Assembly (NCBI GenBank): GCA_018715025.1
Contig: DVMK01000170.1
Coordinates: 1 to 21,347, forward strand
Length of the DNA: 21,347 bases
DNA from: Candidatus Caccousia avistercoris
Lineage (GTDB): Bacteria; Bacillota; Clostridia; Oscillospirales; Acutalibacteraceae
Direction of reading: 5' to 3'
Shown here piece by piece: positions 5,867-14,100 of the stretch. The position numbers and the translations under genes are program-made. Within the stretch, counting starts at the first letter, position 1; the number at the start of each line of letters is the position of its first letter. Under the pieces are notes generated by a model. That model did no database searches and had not been told where the DNA came from. It worked only from the letters and a program-made list of their open reading frames with translations.

Positions 5867-7438
5867 TTACGCTTTTTCTGCTTGTTCCTCCGCTTCCGGC
5901 TTCTGCCCGGCGGGCAGGCCCTCCACGGTAACCTTGTGGGTTGTCTTGCCCTCGAAGGTGTTGGCGCGCATAACCTCTGTCATGTCGAAACCGATGGTGT
6001 CCTTCAGGGCCTCGTTCACTGCTTTCAGCGACCCCACCATGTAGCGGGCCACGTCGGCCGCGCCGCTGCTCTGGCCGTTCCCGGAACCGTCGATGATGGT
6101 GATGTTGCCGATCTTGGCCATGGGCTCCGCCACGGCGCGGGCAATTTCAGGCAGCTTCTCAATGACCATCTGCAGCTTACCGGCGTCGTCCATTTTCGCC
6201 AGGGCCTCCGCCTTCTTTTCCAGGGCTTCCGCCTCTGCCAGGCCCATCTGGCGCACAGCCTCTGCCTGGGCCAGGCCCTGCTTAGAGGTGATCTCCGCCT
6301 GGGCGGCGCCCTCCTGCTTAATGCGCTCCGCCTGGGCGGCGGCTTCCAGCTTCTTGGCCTCGGACTCGGCCTCCGCCCGCTTGATCATGGCGATCTTTTG
6401 GGCCTCCGCCTCCAGTTCGGCCTTGCGCTTCTGCGCCTCAGAGGGCTTCACCACCGTTTCCAGCAGCTCCGCCTCCTTGCGTTCCGCTTTGCGCTTGGCC
6501 AGTTCAATGTTCTTCTGCTCGGCGGCAATCTCAATCTGGATTTCCGCCTCGCGCACCTCGCGGGTACGCTGTTCCCGCAGCACGCTGGCGTCCATTTCGG
6601 TGTTGGTAATCTCCTTCTGGGTCACGTTCTGCTGGATGCTGTAGGCCGCGTCGGAAATAGCCTGGGTGGTCTGCCGTTCCTTCTCGAAGTTCAGGCGCTT
6701 GATGTCCGCGTCCTTCTTGGCCTCGGCGATTTTCGCCTCGGACTCCAGGCGGGCCTGCTCGCCGGCGCGGCGGGCTTCCGAGGTTTTGATCATGCTCTCT
6801 TTCACCGCTTCCGCCTGGGCGATCTCAGCGTCCCGCTTGACCGCGGCGATCTGGGGCTTGCTCAGGGCCTCAAAGTAGCCGTTCTGGTCGCCTATGCCCT
6901 TGATGGTGAAGGATTTCAGCTCAAGGCCAAGGTCTGAAAGCTGGTCCTCCGCCACCTCTTTCACCCGCTCTGAGAAGGTTTTGCGGTCTCTGTAAAGCTG
7001 CTCTGCCGTCATGTCCGCAATAATTTCGCGCAGGCGGCCCTCGCACACGTCGCGGGCGGTTTCCATAATGTGCTGCTTGGTTTCTTCCGGGCGGCCGCAG
7101 TTGAACTGCTCCACGGCCGAGCGGATCATGGCCTCGTCGTTCTTAATTTTCACCACCACGGTGCCGTTGGCCTCAATGGGAACGGCGTCTGCCGTGAGGG
7201 TGCCCTGCATGTTTACGTCAAAGCTGATATTTTCCAGGGTAATGTAGTCGATGCGCTGCAGGACCGGAAGCACCATAACGCCGCCGCCGGTAATCACCTT
7301 GGCGCGGCCCAGGCCGGTGACAATGGCGGCCTTGTCGGCAGGCACCTTTTTCCAGGTGGAGAAAACAGCGATCAGAACAATAATGAGCGCCGCAAGAATA
7401 ATGAGAACTGTGGTAAAAACCTCCGACATGAATGGCAT
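5867..7438 (-). CDS. floT: Flotillin-like SPFH protein
   Basis: 523 residues, similar to Bacillus FloT (about 509). An N-terminal membrane segment (about 8-28) is followed by an SPFH/band-7 domain (about 30-210; VPADKAAIVTGLG and a later LELKSFTIKGIGD are typical). A long Ala/Glu/Lys coiled coil (about 210-440, many EAEA and AEA repeats) and a flotillin C-terminus (LPEIARAVAEPMAKIGNITIIDG) complete it. Flotillins form large oligomers on the inner membrane face and organise fluid membrane domains. ATG at 7438 has GGAGGA about 6 bases upstream; an ATG three codons further is also possible. It lies 12 bases downstream of the NfeD-like gene, the same pairing as Bacillus yuaF-floT. Confidence 0.93.
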   Translation of the reverse strand: MPFMSEVFTTVLIILAALIIVLIAVFSTWKKVPADKAAIVTGLGRAKVITGGGVMVLPVLQRIDYITLENISFDVNMQGTLTADAVPIEANGTVVVKIKNDEAMIRSAVEQFNCGRPEETKQHIMETARDVCEGRLREIIADMTAEQLYRDRKTFSERVKEVAEDQLSDLGLELKSFTIKGIGDQNGYFEALSKPQIAAVKRDAEIAQAEAVKESMIKTSEARRAGEQARLESEAKIAEAKKDADIKRLNFEKERQTTQAISDAAYSIQQNVTQKEITNTEMDASVLREQRTREVREAEIQIEIAAEQKNIELAKRKAERKEAELLETVVKPSEAQKRKAELEAEAQKIAMIKRAEAESEAKKLEAAAQAERIKQEGAAQAEITSKQGLAQAEAVRQMGLAEAEALEKKAEALAKMDDAGKLQMVIEKLPEIARAVAEPMAKIGNITIIDGSGNGQSSGAADVARYMVGSLKAVNEALKDTIGFDMTEVMRANTFEGKTTHKVTVEGLPAGQKPEAEEQAEKA

Positions 7439-7450
7439 AAAATTCCTCCC

Positions 7451-8017
7451 TTACTTTTTGTTCGCGGGCCTGGGCACGTCCATGGGGCAGACCACGCACA
7501 CGCCCTCGCCCTCATCAATTTCCACAATCAGCACTTCGGTCCCCGGGGGAATTTCCCCCTCTACCCATGGGGCCGGCCTGGCGCTGTAGGTGACCTTGCT
7601 TCCGGTGGCGCTGAGCACGGTGATGGTTCCTGTGAAGTCCGGGCGGACGCCCAGCTTCACCACCCCCTCCTTCCAGCGCAGGTCGCGGATGCTCTGGGCC
7701 CGGGGAAAGCTTTTTTTCAGCGGGCGGATGATGAAGCGCATCACAGCCCAGCCCCCCAGAACCCCCAGCACGGCGGCCAGCGCCACGCACAGAAGCGGCG
7801 GCAGGTGAAACAGAAGCAGCAGCCTGCCTACCGCGCCAAACACGACGGCGGAAAAGGAAATGGACATCAGGCTCACCGGCACGGCGCCGTCTGCGTCAAG
7901 ATCCACGTCGAAGTCCAGCGCGCCCCCAAGGGCGCCGGAGACAATGTCCAGGACGGGAATGACCAGGCCGCCTGCCATGCAGCAAATAAAAATAACGGAA
8001 AGCGTGCCTTCTTCCAT
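7451..8017 (-). CDS. NfeD-like membrane protein, flotillin partner
   Basis: 188 residues. Hydrophobic segments lie at about 7-30 and 48-100, followed by a soluble C-terminal OB-fold (about 113-178; GVRPDFTGTITVLSATGSKV, then PPGTEVLIVEID), as in NfeD-family proteins such as Bacillus YuaF (about 174). It has no protease domain, so it is the short NfeD class that partners flotillins. ATG at 8017 is preceded by a strong AAAGGAGG; the longer frame has no such site. The promoter called upstream would express it together with floT. The exact biochemical role of the family is unresolved. Confidence 0.88.
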   Translation of the reverse strand: MEEGTLSVIFICCMAGGLVIPVLDIVSGALGGALDFDVDLDADGAVPVSLMSISFSAVVFGAVGRLLLLFHLPPLLCVALAAVLGVLGGWAVMRFIIRPLKKSFPRAQSIRDLRWKEGVVKLGVRPDFTGTITVLSATGSKVTYSARPAPWVEGEIPPGTEVLIVEIDEGEGVCVVCPMDVPRPANKK

Positions 8018-8062
8018 TTTTGTTCCTCCTTTCGCAAGAAGCCGGCTTGCTGATTTGATATA

Positions 8063-8091
8063 ATCATACTTGATTTTGCACAAAAATACAA
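8063..8091 (-). promoter_or_regulatory. Candidate sigma-A promoter for the NfeD-flotillin operon
   Basis: On the minus strand, TTGTAT (8091-8086) lies 17 bases before TATGAT (8068-8063), about 45 bases before the start codon. The -10 is good and the -35 weak. I see no SigW-type GAAAC motif, although Bacillus yuaF-floT uses SigW. Confidence 0.45.
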
Positions 8092-8250
8092 ACAGAATCT
8101 GCGCCGCGGGCGTGCAAATTTGAAAAGCCCGGAATCCCGGCGGCAAGGTGTCTGTTCCGATCTCACTCAATCTCTTTTTTTCTCTTGTTTTCTCGCGTTT
8201 TCATCACTTCGGTCTGAAAATCCGGAGGGTGGTAAAATTCAAAAAATCCC

Positions 8251-8279
8251 TTGTAAGAACGCCCTCTTTGAGATAGAAT
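8251..8279 (+). promoter_or_regulatory. Candidate sigma-A promoter for the flippase-like gene
   Basis: TTGTAA (8251-8256) and TAGAAT (8274-8279) are separated by 17 bases. The start would be near 8286, downstream of the AAGGAG at 8280. This favours the ATG at 8323 over that at 8302. A small inverted repeat AGGAG-TAC-CTCCT (8281-8293) lies at the start site. Confidence 0.5.
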
Positions 8280-8322
8280 AAGGAGTACCTCCTGAAAACT
8301 TATGAATGTGCGAGGTTGTCTC

Positions 8323-9390
8323 ATGATACTTCATTTTTCCAGCAAACTGAAAAAAAACCTGTTTCCCATTCTGACCATCTCCATCACCCTGGGGTTTGTG
8401 CTTTACTTCCTTCTCTCTAACGGAGGGGTGGAGAACATTGGGGATATTTTTGCCCGCCTTCAGTGGGAATGGGCCCTGCTGGCGGTAGCGGCCGCGCTGG
8501 GCACTCTGGTGCTGGAGGGGTTCACGCTGAACCTGTTCTGCCGCCACGTATGCCCCTGGTGGCGGTTCGGCCGATCCTTTTCCATTGGCATGACGGGGCT
8601 GTTTTACAGCGCCATTACGCCCTTTTCCACCGGCGGCCAGCCCATGCAGATTTACGCCATGTCGAAAATGGGCATGGACGCCGGCAAGGCCGGCTCTGTC
8701 ATTGCCATGAAAACCCTGGTGTACCAGGTGGTGATGGTGCTGTATTCCATGATTCTGGTGTCAACCCAGCTGGGCTTTTTTCAGAGGAATATCAGCAATT
8801 TTTCCTTTGTCACAGTGATTGGCCTGCTCTCTAACAGCCTGTTCATCGCCGCGGTGCTCACCTTTACCGTAAGCGCCAGGGGAACGGACCGGGCGCTGCG
8901 GTTCTGCCTGCGCAGCCTGTACCGCATGCGCCTGCTGAAGCACCCGGTGCAGAGGTACCACCGGATCCACAGCCAGCTGATGATGTTCCACAAGAGCGCG
9001 GGCGTTATGGGGCGTTCCTTCCGCCTGTATTTTGTCACCGCTGTGTGCACCGCCGTGCAGATTACGGTGAACAGCCTGGTCACGTATTTTATTTACCGCA
9101 GCTTTTCCCTTCCGCCGGAAAACGCCCCCATGATCACCATGGTGGCGGCCCAGGTGTTTGTGAACATGGTTTCCGCCTTCATCCCGCTGCCGGGGGCCTC
9201 CGGCGGGGCAGAGGGCTCCTTCGTGATTTTCTTCAATAAGTTCTTCGGCCAGGACGTGGTGCCCGCCATGTTCCTGTGGCGGATCCTCACGTACTACATC
9301 AATATCCTGTTCGGCGGCATTGCCACCGCCTGGGGAGGGAAGCGGTATTATGTAAAAGCAAACAGCCAGGAATCCCCCGCAGAACCGTGA
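8323..9390 (+). CDS. UPF0104 / MprF-type transmembrane flippase-like protein
   Basis: About 355 residues, almost entirely membrane-embedded, with roughly eight hydrophobic segments. The family motif TPFSTGGQPMQIYAM (about residues 104-118) and a later IPLPGASGGAEGSF match the lysylphosphatidylglycerol synthetase transmembrane region / UPF0104 (YbhN-like) family. MprF proteins carry an aminoacyl-transferase domain after this module; it is absent here, so the protein is a stand-alone transmembrane unit, probably moving a lipid or lipid-linked molecule across the membrane. The substrate cannot be read from sequence. ATG at 8323 has GAGG 7 bases upstream. ATG at 8302 is the longer alternative, adding 7 residues, but its AAGGAG is 16 bases away. 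It is divergent from the NfeD-flotillin operon. Confidence 0.85.
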   Translation: MILHFSSKLKKNLFPILTISITLGFVLYFLLSNGGVENIGDIFARLQWEWALLAVAAALGTLVLEGFTLNLFCRHVCPWWRFGRSFSIGMTGLFYSAITPFSTGGQPMQIYAMSKMGMDAGKAGSVIAMKTLVYQVVMVLYSMILVSTQLGFFQRNISNFSFVTVIGLLSNSLFIAAVLTFTVSARGTDRALRFCLRSLYRMRLLKHPVQRYHRIHSQLMMFHKSAGVMGRSFRLYFVTAVCTAVQITVNSLVTYFIYRSFSLPPENAPMITMVAAQVFVNMVSAFIPLPGASGGAEGSFVIFFNKFFGQDVVPAMFLWRILTYYINILFGGIATAWGGKRYYVKANSQESPAEP

Positions 9391-9531
9391 ACAAATCCCG
9401 GGCCGCCTGGTTCGGCCGCAGGGCAGCTAAGCTTTTCCACAAAATCGGGAACAAAACGCGGGAAGCGCGGCTTCCGCCTTCCCTCCTCCAAGGGGGGCGG
9501 GGCGCGTATTCCTCACCGGAGGTGCGCTTGA
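9391..9531 (+). other. Intergenic spacer before the zinc-ribbon gene
   Basis: A perfect GGAAGC-GCG-GCTTCC hairpin (9461-9475) lies here without a T tract, so I do not call a terminator. The ribosome binding site GGAGGT (9518-9523) belongs to the next gene. I cannot tell whether that gene is co-transcribed with the flippase-like gene. Confidence 0.4.
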
Positions 9532-10173
9532 ATGCCAAAGTGTAAGTTTTGCAAGCAGAAGAAGGAATTTTACAGCGAGTTAGGGTACTGCGACGAGTGC
9601 CTGCACGAGATTAAGGCCTTTTTGAAGATGAGCAAGGCCCGGGTGCAGGAGCTGAAGGAGGAGAGCCTCACCGCAGAGCCGGAACGGAAAAAAGAGATTG
9701 GCGAGGAAGCCCAGGGGCTGGAGGAGGCCCTGCGCTCTTACGCCAAGCGGGGCGTTCCCATTGACAAGAAGGAATACCAGGCCCAGCTGCGGGCTGTTTA
9801 CGCCCACTGCGGGGTCGTGCGGCCCCGGAAGCGGAACCTTCCTCTGACCATAGGTGCCGCGGCGGTGCTGGCGGCGGCGGTGGGCGCCGCTGTTTTCTTC
9901 GGGGTAAGCTGGCAGGCGCAGAAGCAGGCGGTGAGCGAGCTGCAGCTGCAGAACGAGCAGCTGACCATGTCGCTGGCGGATTTGCAGATGCAGCTGGACG
10001 CCGCCCTGGCCGGGCAAAGCGAAGGCGGCGAGGACGGCGGGGCCGCCCCGGAGGAGGGCGCTTCCGACGGCAGCTTCTCTGTGTCAGGCTCCGCTTCCCC
10101 CTCGGGCGGCGCCTCCAACGGGGTGATCGGCGGCGCGGTGAGCGTAGACGGCGGCATGGTTATTATGGGCTGA
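9532..10173 (+). CDS. Zinc-ribbon, coiled-coil, single-pass membrane protein
   Basis: 213 residues, family not recognised. An N-terminal four-Cys pattern (Cys4, Cys7, Cys20, Cys23; CKFC and CDEC) looks like a small zinc ribbon. A charged, probably helical segment (about 26-95), one membrane helix (about 104-125) and a Gln/Leu-rich coiled coil (about 128-160; LQLQNEQLTMSLADLQMQL) follow. A Gly/Ser/Glu/Ala-rich tail has a short hydrophobic end (GGMVIMG). There is no signal peptide, so the zinc ribbon should be cytoplasmic and the coiled coil and tail outside. ATG at 9532 has GGAGGT 8 bases upstream. A terminator follows and the gene converges on the sortase gene. A signalling or scaffold role is only a guess. 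Confidence 0.8.
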   Translation: MPKCKFCKQKKEFYSELGYCDECLHEIKAFLKMSKARVQELKEESLTAEPERKKEIGEEAQGLEEALRSYAKRGVPIDKKEYQAQLRAVYAHCGVVRPRKRNLPLTIGAAAVLAAAVGAAVFFGVSWQAQKQAVSELQLQNEQLTMSLADLQMQLDAALAGQSEGGEDGGAAPEEGASDGSFSVSGSASPSGGASNGVIGGAVSVDGGMVIMG

Positions 10174-10207
10174 CCCCGCAAGGAACAACATAGATACCGG
10201 CAGGCAA

Positions 10208-10260
10208 AGGAGCCTGGCTCTCTTCCCCAATGGGAAGGGGGCCAGGCTCCTCTTTTTCTT
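10208..10260 (+). terminator. Terminator between convergent zinc-ribbon and sortase genes
   Basis: A perfect 11-bp stem (10208-10218 with 10241-10251) with further pairing in the loop is followed by a T-rich tract in the + direction. On the minus strand the trailing T run is only three bases, so it may also end the sortase transcript, but less surely. Confidence 0.85.
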
Positions 10261-11039
10261 TATTCCCCCGCTTTTTCCTCCCGGAGGATCCCGTGCAGGA
10301 CAAAGCGGAGCGTGCCGGAGGGGGTTTCGCAGGTGGAAAGGGTGAGCACCCGATCCCCCGGGCCGGGGAGCACTCCGCTTTCCAGGCAGGAGCGCTCCGC
10401 CGCCCGCCGGGCCCAGGCGGAAAACTCCTCCTCCGTCAGGAAAACCTGCTGCCAGGGGCTGGCGTCCTCCTGCGGATCGGCGGGGTACCCGGCGAACAGC
10501 TCCACCGTGTAGGACGCTTCCGGGGTGGAAAGGCGCAGGGTGGGGTGGGCCTCGTAGTAGGCCTGGCTCTGGTACTGGGTCAGGGGGGCGAACATGGCCC
10601 CGCCCGCCATGTGGTGGCCGTACACAATGCTGTTCCGGTCTGAGAAATCCGCCGCGTTCCCCTGGTCCAAAAACGGGCAGCCGTACCGGTGGGGGGAACC
10701 GTCCAGCAGATGGTTCAGGTAAAAGTCGTTGTCCTCCCCCTGGGCCACGGGGAAGTCCAGGGAGGTGCCCGGGCAGGAAAGCCACGCCACCGCCTGGGGA
10801 TTTTCCTCCCAGAAGGACGCCTCCTCCGCGGCCGGTTCCTCCGGCTTCTCCTGCGGGGAGGTGCCCCGCCCCGGTTCCGCCCCGGCAGGGGCGGCGCTGG
10901 CCTGCAGGCGCAGGCTGCTGTAAAACTCCTCCCCCGCCCGCCGCTGGCCGCTCATCTGCAAAAGCTGGGAACCCCCCGCCAGCAGCCCGGCCGCGCACAG
11001 AAGCACAAGCGCCCAGAAGAACCGCTTTTTTCTTTTCAC
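10260..11039 (-). CDS. srtB: Class B sortase
   Basis: 259 residues. An N-terminal membrane anchor (about 7-25) and a Pro/Glu/Ala-rich linker (about 45-75) lead to the sortase domain. It has YGHHM with catalytic His142, TLSTC with catalytic Cys237, and Arg245 (TLRFVLHG). The TLSTC signature and the long helical stretch between His and Cys (FLTEEEFSAWARRAAERS) point to class B. It should cut the sorting signal of surface proteins and join them to the wall or to one another. The start is GTG at 11039, with GGAGGA 6-8 bases upstream. It lies 99 bases downstream of the giant surface protein gene, whose VPQTG signal is its obvious substrate. No pilin or second sorted protein is seen in the window. 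Confidence 0.93.
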   Translation of the reverse strand: MKRKKRFFWALVLLCAAGLLAGGSQLLQMSGQRRAGEEFYSSLRLQASAAPAGAEPGRGTSPQEKPEEPAAEEASFWEENPQAVAWLSCPGTSLDFPVAQGEDNDFYLNHLLDGSPHRYGCPFLDQGNAADFSDRNSIVYGHHMAGGAMFAPLTQYQSQAYYEAHPTLRLSTPEASYTVELFAGYPADPQEDASPWQQVFLTEEEFSAWARRAAERSCLESGVLPGPGDRVLTLSTCETPSGTLRFVLHGILREEKAGE

Positions 11040-11071
11040 ATGGAATCCTCCCTTTCTCCGCTGGGAACGGC

Positions 11072-11108
11072 GCGCGGGCCGGGGGCAAGGCGCCCGCGCG
11101 GCCCGCGC
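11072..11108 (-). promoter_or_regulatory. GC-rich hairpin between the adhesin and sortase genes
   Basis: A perfect 9-bp inverted repeat (GCGCGGGCC at 11072-11080 with GGCCCGCGC at 11100-11108) surrounds a 19-base GC-rich loop. It sits between the adhesin stop and the sortase ribosome binding site and lacks a T tract on either strand. It could slow transcription or be an RNA-processing or stability element that sets the ratio of the two products. Confidence 0.55.
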
Positions 11109-11138
11109 TGGTTCTGTGCAAATGTCTGAAACGCCGCC

Positions 11139-14100
11139 TTACGGCCGGGGCTGCTTCTGCCGGAAATGCCTGCCCGCGCGCTTCCAGCCTGCCCGCCACC
11201 GAAGGGCCGCGGCCAGCCCGGCTGCCGAAAGCAGGCACAGGGCCGCCCAGGGAAGGGCTTCGTCCGGGCCGCCGGTCTGGGGCACCGTGGGGGAGGCCCA
11301 CCGGTTCACAAACTGCGCCGAGGCCGTTCCCCCCTGGGGAATCACGCCCTCCGCATGGACCGACTGGGTGCGGAACCCGTACTGGTTCGCGTCCAGCTCT
11401 GTCACCGTGTAGGCCGTTCCCGCCGGCAGGCCGCTGGCGGTGACGCTCTCGCCGCCCCGTAGGGTAAACCGGGCGGCGCCGCCGGAGAAGGCAAGGCCGC
11501 CGTACTGCCCGGTCAGGCCGCTCCCCTCCAGGGTGACGGCAAACCGGAACTCCCGGTTCTCGCCGCCCTCCACCTTCTTGGAGATGGTCAGGCTTCCCTG
11601 CAGGGTGTTGTGGATTTCGCCGCCCTCATACCGCACGTCGTACCCGGCGGGCACCTCTTCCCGCACAAAGTAGAATACCGGCCTGCCTTCCCCGTCTGTG
11701 CGGGGCAGGCCTGGGAAGGTGTACTGCCACACGCTGCCGCCGGCCAGGGCATCCAGCCCCTGGGGCGGGTTCAGCTGGGCGGTGCGCACCGGCTGACCGT
11801 CCGCCAGCAGGGTGACGGTGAGGGAATCCGGCCTCTGGCGGGAGGCGTTGCCGTTGTCATGCCAGTATTTGGTCACGGTGAAATCCACCGTGCCGCTTCC
11901 CGGCTCCGGATCCGGCAGGGGGTTGGGAAGCGGATCGCCGCCGCCGCCCGGATCCCCTCCGCCGGGGGAGCGGAGGGAGTTGCGGATCTGCCAGCCGCCC
12001 TCCTCCGTCTGCTGGTAATGGGCGGAGTACCGGCCCGGCGCGCCCTCCTCCACCACGGTGTACTGGTACCGCGCGCCGGTTTCATCGTATTGGGGAAGAT
12101 TCGTGAAGGTGTACGTCCAAACCGAAGCCTCCGGATCTGCCGCCGGGGCGGTGAGAACGGCGGTGCGGAAGGGCGTTTCCTCCTGGTTCCGGTACAGCTT
12201 CAGGGTGAGGCGTTCCGGCCGCAGGCCCAGCCGGTTGTTTTCATCGTCCCATTCCTTGGTGACGGGCACCTCTGTGGCGCCGTCGAGGGTGTTGGTGAGC
12301 TGCACGGCGAAGCCGCCGTCCTCCCCGGGGCCCGACACCGAGCTTTCTCCCCGGTAGCCGGGGACAGGCTCTTCCTCCGCCTTGTAGAAATACAAATTGC
12401 CCTTTTCGTCCGCCTCCGGCAGCCCGGCAAACTGGCAGCGCCACAGGCTGCCCTCCTGGTCGGTCCAGCTGGGCTGGGCGTTCTCCACCTTTTCCCAGGC
12501 GGGGGAAGCCTCTGTTCTGCGGTACAGGGTCAGGGCCAGGGCCAGGGACGAGGGCCGGGTGCCGTAGGCGTTCCCGTTGTCCTTCCAGGCCTTCTCCACC
12601 TGCACCGTGACGAGCCGCCGGTTGGTGACGGTGATTTTCCCGGGCTCTTCCCCGGCGGAAACGGTGTAGCCCGCTTCCTCGGCCGTGCCGCCCTGCACAT
12701 ACTCCCGCACGGTGTACTGGTACTCCAGATTCTGCGGGCTGTACTTGGCCAGCCGTTCAAAGGTGTGCGTCCAGCCGGTTCCGCTGCTGAGCACGGCGGT
12801 GAGGGGGTTTCCCTGCGCATCCAGCACCGGTTCGGGGGCGCTTCCCCCGGCGGCGCGGTACAGGGCCAGGGTGACGGGCTTCCGGTTTGCGGAGGCCACG
12901 CCCTGCCACCTCTTCTCCACAGAAATACCGGTCAGCCGGGTGTTCACCAGGCGGGCGGAAAAGCTGCCGTCCGGCTGCAGAAGGCCGTCCTCCTCCCGCT
13001 GGGAATCATAGCCGGAATCCACGGCAACCTCCCGGACGGTGTACTGGATTCGCACGCCCTCATTGTCGTATTGGGGAAGATCCGTGAAGGTATACGTCCA
13101 CTGGTTCCCCTTCCCCAGCAGGAATTCCGCCGCAGGGCTTCGGCTGGGGGTTATGGTCACCGGATTCCCCTGAGGGATCCCGTTGGCGTAGAGCTGCACC
13201 TGAATGCTGCCCGGCCTTCCGTCCCCCGCGCCGTCCAGCCATTCCTTGGTGAGGGTGAGGGAGGTGAGGCCCTGCAGCGTGTTGGTGAGGGAAACGGTGT
13301 ACTCGCCGCCGGCAAAGGCCGCTTCGCCGCCCTCATGACGGTACCGGGAGCTCTCCCCCTGCTCTGCCCACACCTCCACCGCCCGGTATTGGAAGGCGTT
13401 TCCGTCCCCGCCGTGGGTGGGAAGGTCCTGGAAAACGTAAGTCCAGACGCCGCCCTGTTCCTCCTCCTGGGGGGCGACGGACTGCCCGCCGCTGCCCGTC
13501 ACATCGGCCCAGGCGCCGTTCGCCGTCCTGCGCTGCAGCTTCACGGTGAAGTTAGGCGCGGCGGGCCGGGTGCCGTAGGCGTCTCCGTTGTCCTTCCAGG
13601 TCTTGGTGACGGTGAGCCCGGTCAGGGCCACGTTGCGCACGGTGGCGGAGAAGGCGGGCCCGCTGCCCGCGCCGTCCTCGTAATACACCCGGAAGCCGTC
13701 CAGCTCCTCCCCTTCCAGGGCAGGAGTATTATCTTTTTTCAGTTCCCGGACGAAATACCGGTAGGGCGTTCCGTCCTCCGCGAAGCGGGGCAGGCTTTGG
13801 AAGGTGAAGCCCCATTGGTTCCCCTTGTTCAGGGAAACGGGGGCCACCGGCTCCTCAGCCACCTTCAGCCCGGATTCCTTCCGCAGCTGGGTGGCCTTCT
13901 CCCATTCCGCAGGATCCTGGGGAATTTCCGCCTCTTTGGTGCGGTACAGCTGCACCTGCACCTCCTTCTGCTCTCCCTCCGGCACGCCGCGCCACTGCTT
14001 TGCCACACGCAGGCTCGCCACCGGGTAATTCTTCACCAGGTACGCCCACTGGTAAGGGGGATCCGGCTGGCCCACGCCGGGAACGTCCCCGGGCTTCCAC

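Noticed and set aside
5735..8053. Long + strand frames (5735-6937, 7070-8053) opposite flotillin and NfeD
   Set aside because: They are mirror frames of the Ala/Glu/Lys-rich flotillin and NfeD genes. The minus-strand products are clear family members with good ribosome binding sites.
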